From Salsuginibacillus kocurii DSM 18087 (lineage in GTDB: Bacteria; Bacillota; Bacilli; Bacillales; Marinococcaceae), in assembly GCF_000377705.1 (NCBI RefSeq), contig NZ_KB898623.1, positions 588,684 through 652,683 on the forward strand: a DNA stretch of 64,000 bases. The letters are read 5' to 3'. Each line of letters begins with the position of its first letter. Positions within the stretch are counted from its first letter, which is position 1. This document shows, one piece after another, positions 57,888 through 64,000 of the stretch. Below the pieces are notes generated by a model. It did not search any database. It saw only the letters and a program-made list of their open reading frames with translations, and was not told the DNA's origin. The position numbers and the translations under genes are program-made.

Positions 57888-57973
57888 AACCATTCGTGCA
57901 TGTGGTGAAAGCATCAGCCTGCAACGAATTCAAAGAGTACCACTCTATTAGAAAATACTTTTCCCTTTCTATA

Positions 57974-58004
57974 CAAAAAAAGAGCGCAGGAAAATCCTGC
58001 GCTG
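57974..58004 (-). terminator. Terminator of trxB
   Basis: AGCGCAGGA and TCCTGCGCT form the stem, and TTTTTTT follows on the minus strand. Confidence 0.92.
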
Positions 58005-58126
58005 CTCAAAAAATATATGAAAAGGGGGTCAATTGATCTAACTTTAGTTTAACGTGTACACATTTCGCTCGCGTTACAATGGCGTTAAAACCGATTAACG
58101 TTTCAGCCCCTGTTTCTTTACATTCT

Positions 58127-59086
<960 letters not shown>

Positions 59087-59183
59087 TCACTCCTCATTCA
59101 AGCGTCCTTCTTATCAAGTAGGGATAACTTATATATCTATAATTATCATAATCAAACCCGGGTGCCAACGTCCATTAACTTGC

Positions 59184-60245
59184 TCACAGATTCCCATATT
59201 TATTGTGGGTTAAATCACATCGGACGTCACCCGAAGATAAGAGTCCTTCATTTTCTTTTTCAACTAACAATTCAGCAGCGGAATGCCCCATATCTTTTGC
59301 CTGCTCAAATCGATTTCGGGCTAATCTATACTCACCTACATGAAACGCACATACCCCTGCCCGAAAGAATATTTCAGCATCCACTTCATGCTGCTGCTTT
59401 ACTAAATACACATACCAGTGGTGCGCTCTCTCATAAGAGCCTAAAGCGCATAATACATCGGCAAGTTTGCGAGCATGGCCACGATCTATCGGAACTACGC
59501 TTTTGAGACTTTCAAGCAGTTCATCTCTTGCTTCAAAGCGGCCCAATTCATCCAGATAAAGAGCCAGTTGGCACATTGCAGGAAGATACGATTCTTCGGC
59601 CAAGAGCTCCTTTAAAAAAACGATGGCTTCATCTGTCCGATTTTGGGCATGCAATAGTTCAGCTCGTTTCGTATAGGCTGACCAAAAGTTTGGATAATCA
59701 ACCATAATTCCATCAAGCAAATGAGCAGCTTTTTCAAAATACTCATCATTCATATATCGACAAGCCCGCTCATAATTAATGATTAACTCATCATCAGAAG
59801 AATTTATATCCTCTGTCTCTTCTTCCTCTTGCTCATCTTGGACAGCTTCTAATAAGTTTTGTGCTTCTTCTTGAAATTCACCGTTTGGTTGATGGGCAAG
59901 GTAAGTGGATACCGATTCAGCCGCTTTATCAAACAAACCTAAATGAGCATAATTATTGGCTAAGAAAAAATAGCATTCATACATGCGCTCATTAATATGG
60001 TCCAGCACATAATGAAGAATTTCGTTTGAACGTTCATGCTCTCCCGTATCAGATAAAACGGCTGCCAGCTGACAGCGAAAAACCCCTTCTCGGGGCTTTA
60101 ATTCAATCGCGCGTTGTAAATATTTTACAGCACGACGGAAATCACCATGCTGGTAGGCGCGAACTCCTCTTCGGAAAAAGTGTTCGCCACTCTGGACAAA
60201 AGGAAGCACGCGGCCTGAACCCTTTTGATTTGTATTAGATGTCAT
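59184..60245 (-). CDS. TPR repeat protein, YvcD-like
   Basis: A 353-residue protein with at least six helix-turn-helix TPR units (for example RRGVRAYQHGDFRRAVKYLQ and FFLANNYAHLGLFDKAAESV). An acidic linker (DEQEEEETEDINSSDDE) lies at about 135-150. No signal peptide or membrane segment. It lies between the his operon and trxB, as yvcD in B. subtilis. A scaffold role is likely, partner unknown. GGAGG and AAAGGA precede the ATG. Confidence 0.85.
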   Translation of the reverse strand: MTSNTNQKGSGRVLPFVQSGEHFFRRGVRAYQHGDFRRAVKYLQRAIELKPREGVFRCQLAAVLSDTGEHERSNEILHYVLDHINERMYECYFFLANNYAHLGLFDKAAESVSTYLAHQPNGEFQEEAQNLLEAVQDEQEEEETEDINSSDDELIINYERACRYMNDEYFEKAAHLLDGIMVDYPNFWSAYTKRAELLHAQNRTDEAIVFLKELLAEESYLPAMCQLALYLDELGRFEARDELLESLKSVVPIDRGHARKLADVLCALGSYERAHHWYVYLVKQQHEVDAEIFFRAGVCAFHVGEYRLARNRFEQAKDMGHSAAELLVEKENEGLLSSGDVRCDLTHNKYGNL

Positions 60246-60715
60246 GAATCCTTTAAACCTCCATAAGGAGCAATATTATTTCATAAAAAAATATTCTCTA
60301 CTACTAACTCGACATCGATTAGAATCGGCACGAAAAGCCTAGCGTCGATGCCATTATACAGCAAATGGTTTATTAACGGCCATGTGCACCGCTATTTTTA
60401 TCAAAATTCCTAATTTCAGTGGCTAACAGACAGGTGTTCCGCTAATTCACTCGAAACAGGCAAAAACCTCATTAAAATCAACAAATAACAGAATAAACGT
60501 CCGCTACAACGCCCACTGCTGTTTTTCATATGAATAACGGAGCAGATGTCCGTCCATTAAAATAGAAAGGGAGCATTTTGATTTTTCTGCAGGCGTTAGC
60601 GACATGCACTCGCTTCTGGTCCGAACTGTTGCGTAGGCGACAGCCTCCTCGCCTGTTAAAAAGCGTACAGCGCTGCTGAGCAAACTCGCTCCGCTTTTCG
60701 TCTCATTATATCATT
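60246..60715. other. Intergenic between TPR gene and his terminator
   Basis: About 470 bases without a gene. 60415-60505 is weakly alike to the inverse of 52921-53020. No promoter stands out for the TPR gene. Confidence 0.45.
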
Positions 60716-60749
60716 TTAAAGGTCGGATTCCCAAAGGAAAATCCGACCG
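60716..60749 (-). terminator. Terminator of his operon
   Basis: GGTCGGATT and AATCCGACC form a nine-base-pair stem; TTTAAAATG follows on the minus strand. 16 bases after the hisI stop. Confidence 0.85.
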
Positions 60750-60764
60750 GTCGTTGGCGTGTCA

Positions 60765-61391
60765 CTAGCTGTGGCGTTCACGCAATACATTTAAAATGTC
60801 ATCTAGGTTTACACCCTGTTCTCTTAGGAGAACGAGCCAGTGGTAGAGGAAATCGGCACTTTCCCACTGCACTTCTTCTGGGTCGCGGTTTTTGGCGCCG
60901 ATGATAATTTCACTTGCTTCTTCACCGACTTTTTTCAAGATCTTATCGACGCCTTCTTCAAATAAATAGGTCGTATAAGCTCCTTCCGGCCGTTCCGCTT
61001 CTCTTTTGGCAATCGTTTTTTCAAGGTGATTTATAATATCGTAGCGGTGTTGAACGGGCTCTACTGTTTCTTCATTTTCCAAAGAAGTAGAGAAACATGT
61101 GTAAGTACCTGTATGGCAAGCTGGACCTTTTGGCTGAACAAGTACAAGTAAAGCGTCCTGGTCACAGTCATAGCGGATGTCTTCTATGGTTTGTGTATTT
61201 CCTGAGGTCCCGCCTTTATGCCAAAGCTCCTCGCGTGAGCGGCTGTAAAACCATGTTTCTTTTGTATCCAGCGTCTTTTTCAGAGACTCTTCGTTCATAT
61301 AAGCAAGCGTCAATACTTCCTTGCTCGCTGCATCTTGTACAATAGCCGGGATGAGGCCGTTTTTATCAAATGTCAGTTCTTCAATGTTCAT
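60765..61391 (-). CDS. hisI: Bifunctional HisIE (PR-AMP cyclohydrolase/PR-ATP pyrophosphatase)
   Basis: Steps 2 and 3 of histidine synthesis in one 208-residue chain. The N-terminal cyclohydrolase has [35 protein letters not shown] and [11 protein letters not shown] (metal site); the C-terminal part with [20 protein letters not shown] is the HisE pyrophosphatase. Its ATG overlaps the hisF stop (ATGA). Last gene of the operon. Confidence 0.97.
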   Translation of the reverse strand: MNIEELTFDKNGLIPAIVQDAASKEVLTLAYMNEESLKKTLDTKETWFYSRSREELWHKGGTSGNTQTIEDIRYDCDQDALLVLVQPKGPACHTGTYTCFSTSLENEETVEPVQHRYDIINHLEKTIAKREAERPEGAYTTYLFEEGVDKILKKVGEEASEIIIGAKNRDPEEVQWESADFLYHWLVLLREQGVNLDDILNVLRERHS

Positions 61392-62146
61392 CGAACGTTA
61401 ACTCCTTTCTCTGCTAAGTGGCGCTTCACTTCTTTGACAGATGTTTCTTTGTAATGAAATATCGAAGCCGCAAGCGCCGCATCAGCAGAGGCTTCATGAA
61501 AAACAGCCGGAAAATGCTCTTTCGCCCCGGCACCACCTGAAGCAATGACCGGCACGGACACTACTTCGTTCACGGCTTTAGTCAAGGCTAAATCAAAGCC
61601 TGTTTTAGCACCGTCCTGGTCCATGCTTGTTAAAAGAATTTCACCAGCTCCGCGCTTTACGACTTCTTTTGCCCACTCTCTCACTTCAAGGTCCGTTGGC
61701 GTGCGGCCGCCGTGTGTATAAACCCGCCACGAACCGAGTTCTTCATCATATTTAGCATCAATGGCTACTACGATGCACTGGGTGCCAAAATAATTGGCTC
61801 CGTCGGTAATTAGTTCAGGGTTTTTAACAGCAGCAGTGTTCAGGGACACTTTATCAGCTCCAGCGCGCAAAATGCTGCGCATGTCTGAAACAGCATTGAT
61901 GCCGCCTCCGACTGTAAACGGAATCGCGAGCGTCCCAGCTACTTCTTCTACGACTTCAATCATTGTTTTGCGTCCTTCGTGAGAAGCGGAGATATCTAAA
62001 AAAATAAGCTCATCTGCGCCTTGCTCATCATAAAAGGTGGATAGCTCGACGGGGTCGCCTGCATCACGGAGCTCGACAAACTGTACGCCTTTAACCACTC
62101 GGCCTTCTTTCACATCGAGGCAGGGAATGATTCGTTTCGTTAACAT
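61388..62146 (-). CDS. hisF: Imidazole glycerol phosphate synthase subunit HisF
   Basis: Cyclase subunit, a (beta/alpha)8 barrel of 252 residues. Catalytic Asp11 is in [15 protein letters not shown] and the second catalytic Asp in [15 protein letters not shown]. It receives ammonia from HisH. Its ATG overlaps the hisA stop by one base. Confidence 0.98.
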   Translation of the reverse strand: MLTKRIIPCLDVKEGRVVKGVQFVELRDAGDPVELSTFYDEQGADELIFLDISASHEGRKTMIEVVEEVAGTLAIPFTVGGGINAVSDMRSILRAGADKVSLNTAAVKNPELITDGANYFGTQCIVVAIDAKYDEELGSWRVYTHGGRTPTDLEVREWAKEVVKRGAGEILLTSMDQDGAKTGFDLALTKAVNEVVSVPVIASGGAGAKEHFPAVFHEASADAALAASIFHYKETSVKEVKRHLAEKGVNVR

Positions 62147-62880
62147 CAGCCATCCACCTCCTGTATTGCTTCTTCCACATTGATCTGATCGGTATAGATT
62201 GCTTTTCCAACAATCGCTCCACCAATCCCTTCTGAGGCCCGATCCCGCAAGACATGGAGGTCCTCCATAGTGCTGACGCCGCCAGAGGCGATCACTTCTT
62301 TTCCTGTCGCTTTAGCAAGCGCTGCAATCGCTTCTACGTTAGGACCGCTTAACATTCCGTCTTTAGCAATGTCTGTAAAAATAAATACTTTTGCTCCATA
62401 CGAAGCCATTTCCTGACCGAGTGCTTCGGCTGTTACTTCCGAGGTTTCCAACCAGCCGTTTACAGCTACGTAGCCATCTCTAGCGTCCAGTCCAATCGCA
62501 ATTTGTGAGCCGTACTTCGCAAGCATGTCTTTTGCGAATTCAGGGTTTTGCAATGCAACACTGCCGAGAATGACCCGGTCTACCCCACGCTCTAAATAAT
62601 AGGTAATATCTGCTTCTGTACGGATCCCGCCGCCGATCTGAATCGAAGCGTCAAGTTCCTGTGCCGCGCGGACTACATCTTCATGATTGACGCGCTTCTT
62701 TGCTTTTGCTCCGTCCAAATCAACCATGTGAATCCAGCGCGCTCCTTTTTCCGCAAAGGCTTTTGCCATTTCAAAAGGAGAATCGCCATAGACGGTCTCT
62801 TTATCATAATCCCCCTGCAACAAGCGCACGCACTTGCCGCCACGCATATCAATTGCAGGATAAACGGTAAATTCAGCCAC
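62146..62880 (-). CDS. hisA: ProFAR isomerase HisA
   Basis: Amadori isomerase of histidine synthesis, a barrel of 244 residues homologous to HisF. The catalytic Asp11 is in [18 protein letters not shown] and [16 protein letters not shown] carries the second Asp. It starts eight bases inside the end of hisH, so the two overlap. Confidence 0.98.
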   Translation of the reverse strand: MAEFTVYPAIDMRGGKCVRLLQGDYDKETVYGDSPFEMAKAFAEKGARWIHMVDLDGAKAKKRVNHEDVVRAAQELDASIQIGGGIRTEADITYYLERGVDRVILGSVALQNPEFAKDMLAKYGSQIAIGLDARDGYVAVNGWLETSEVTAEALGQEMASYGAKVFIFTDIAKDGMLSGPNVEAIAALAKATGKEVIASGGVSTMEDLHVLRDRASEGIGGAIVGKAIYTDQINVEEAIQEVDG

Positions 62881-63517
62881 GAGCAGTCACCTCTCTTTTT
62901 ACGAGTGCAGCAAAATTATGCAGCATATCCATCCCTAAGAAACTGCTTTTCTCGGGGTGAAACTGCGTACCCATTGTATTTCCTTTACCGACAACTGCTG
63001 GGACCTCACCGTCATATTCAGCAGTCGCAATTAATACCTCTTCAGCTGAAGTAGTTACTAAAAAGGAATGAACAAAATAGACGTGCCCTGGTTCTGTATG
63101 TTGGAGCAAGGTATGTTCCGGCTGCTTAAAGGTCAACTTATTCCAGCCCATGTGTGGGACTTTGTACGCTTCTCCTTCTGCTGTTACGCCGGAAAAACGT
63201 CGCACTTTTCCCGGCAAAAGGTTCAGCCCTTCCGTTGGACCGTTTTCTTCACTTTCTTCAAACAGCAACTGCATCCCTAGACAAATACCAAGGAGCGGTT
63301 TGTCAGCGAGCGCCCAGTCGCGGATAAAGCCATCCAGCTTTTCTTCTTTTAAGATTTTCATTCCATCATAAAACGAACCTACACCAGGCAAAATCAAGCC
63401 ATCTGCTTTTTCAAGCTCAGCCGGATCACCGGACAAAAAATAATCTAACTCCAGCCGTTCAAGCGCTTTGCTGACGCTGTGCAAGTTGCCCATGCCGTAA
63501 TCGATAATACCGATCAT
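62873..63517 (-). CDS. hisH: Imidazole glycerol phosphate synthase subunit HisH
   Basis: Glutaminase subunit (class I amidotransferase), 214 residues. Nucleophile Cys79 is in [11 protein letters not shown]; the His-Glu pair is in [10 protein letters not shown] near residue 190. [19 protein letters not shown] opens it. It starts two bases after the hisB stop. Confidence 0.98.
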   Translation of the reverse strand: MIGIIDYGMGNLHSVSKALERLELDYFLSGDPAELEKADGLILPGVGSFYDGMKILKEEKLDGFIRDWALADKPLLGICLGMQLLFEESEENGPTEGLNLLPGKVRRFSGVTAEGEAYKVPHMGWNKLTFKQPEHTLLQHTEPGHVYFVHSFLVTTSAEEVLIATAEYDGEVPAVVGKGNTMGTQFHPEKSSFLGMDMLHNFAALVKREVTARG

Positions 63518-63519
63518 TG

Positions 63520-64000
63520 CTATAACATTCCTTTCGTTGACGGAACACCTTGAACGCGCTCATCATACATCGTGGCTTCATCCAAGGCGCGGCCTAGAGC
63601 TTTAAAGACTGCTTCGATCATGTGATGCGTATTCGTTCCATAATGGACGATAACGTGCAAATTCATCCGTGCTTCCAAAGCAAATTTCCATAAAAATTCA
63701 TGCACAAGTTCTGTATCAAAGGTGCCCACTTTTTCAGCAGGAAAATCAGCCCGCATTTCCAGATGGGGACGGTTGCTTAAATCTACAACCACTTGAGCAA
63801 GCGTCTCATCCATCGGCACGAAGGCATTTCCGTAACGGTGAATTCCTTTTTTATCTCCGAGGGCCTCGGTGAGTGCCTGACCGAGACAAATGCCAATGTC
63901 TTCGGTCGTATGGTGATCATCTACTTCAACATCACCACGTCCACTTACCTCAAGATCAAAATGACCGTGCTTTCGAAACAAATCGAGCATATGAGTCATA
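63520..64000 (-). CDS. hisB: Imidazoleglycerol-phosphate dehydratase, N-terminus beyond window edge
   Basis: Dehydratase of histidine synthesis. The visible 160 codons contain [35 protein letters not shown] (metal-binding His cluster), [20 protein letters not shown] and the usual ending near GVPSTKGML. An in-frame Met at 63999 is internal: the family has about 35 more residues upstream, so the start lies past the window end. Confidence 0.97.
   Translation of the reverse strand, partial: MTHMLDLFRKHGHFDLEVSGRGDVEVDDHHTTEDIGICLGQALTEALGDKKGIHRYGNAFVPMDETLAQVVVDLSNRPHLEMRADFPAEKVGTFDTELVHEFLWKFALEARMNLHVIVHYGTNTHHMIEAVFKALGRALDEATMYDERVQGVPSTKGML

Larger units (their letters stand above)
57538..58126. 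other. Intergenic repeat-containing stretch
   Basis: Holds CACTGAAAAACTGCTAATG at about 57756 (like the 170-base repeat), the GAAGACAC unit at 57844 and the trxB terminator at 57974. It must also carry the yvcI promoter. No gene. Confidence 0.6.

Noticed and set aside
63999-64000. hisB start at the last bases of the window
   Set aside because: The Met before THMLDLF is internal in the family; the real start lies outside the window.

Overview
The window is chromosomal DNA from an endospore-forming member of the Bacillaceae. Gene content and order follow the Bacillus subtilis blocks suf-met-gcvH-fad-yus, secG-est-rnr-smpB-ssrA, cggR-gap-pgk-tpi-gpmI-eno and clpP/crh-whiA-yvcK-rapZ-yvcI-trxB-his. 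Crh, WhiA, CggR, an S-box riboswitch, CotF/CotS-type coat proteins and AGGAGG-type ribosome sites all fit. Very acidic secreted MetQ and glutamate-rich proteins hint at a salt- or alkali-adapted species, but this is inference.

Layout. 1-16.5 kb: Fe-S assembly genes sufS (cut by the window edge), sufD and sufC; methionine importer metNPQ behind a SAM (S-box) riboswitch; an MFS transporter; gcvH and yusI; the beta-oxidation operon fadN-fadA-fadE with a FadR-type operator; two CotF-like coat genes; a DUF2573 gene. 16.5-22.6 kb: an accessory stretch with a lone cysteine desulfurase, manA, a decayed Rpn-family nuclease/transposase, a possible group II intron remnant, MITE-like elements and a perfect 10 x 21 bp tandem array. 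22.6-31 kb: sucrose-type PTS permease and its LacI regulator with palindromic operators, an SDR protein, Bcp peroxiredoxin, and nucleotide-sugar genes (UDP-glucuronate epimerase, glucose-1-phosphate nucleotidyltransferase, UDP-glucose dehydrogenase). 31.5-37.2 kb: a probable mother-cell, spore-surface locus: a CotS-like kinase-fold protein, a CotSA-like glycosyltransferase with an acidic repeat extension, and four genes sharing a small (about 60-residue) domain that I do not recognise. Two of these four have good SigK-type promoters. 37.4-42.7 kb: tmRNA, smpB, rnr, est, secG. 43-52.6 kb: eno, gpmI, tpiA, pgk, gap, cggR, rpoN, and an amphi-Trp protein. 53-64 kb: clpP (CtsR box), crh, whiA, yvcK, rapZ, a Nudix gene, trxB, a TPR protein and his genes hisI, F, A, H, B (hisB cut by the window edge).

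Beyond the genes, the most striking feature is a set of dispersed intergenic repeats. One family (six copies) always sits against the U-tract side of an intrinsic terminator, so it appears to target terminators. The other notable point is the coat locus, where the glycosyltransferase pair, the shared small domain, the SigK promoters and the neighbouring UDP-sugar genes suggest an undescribed spore-surface module.
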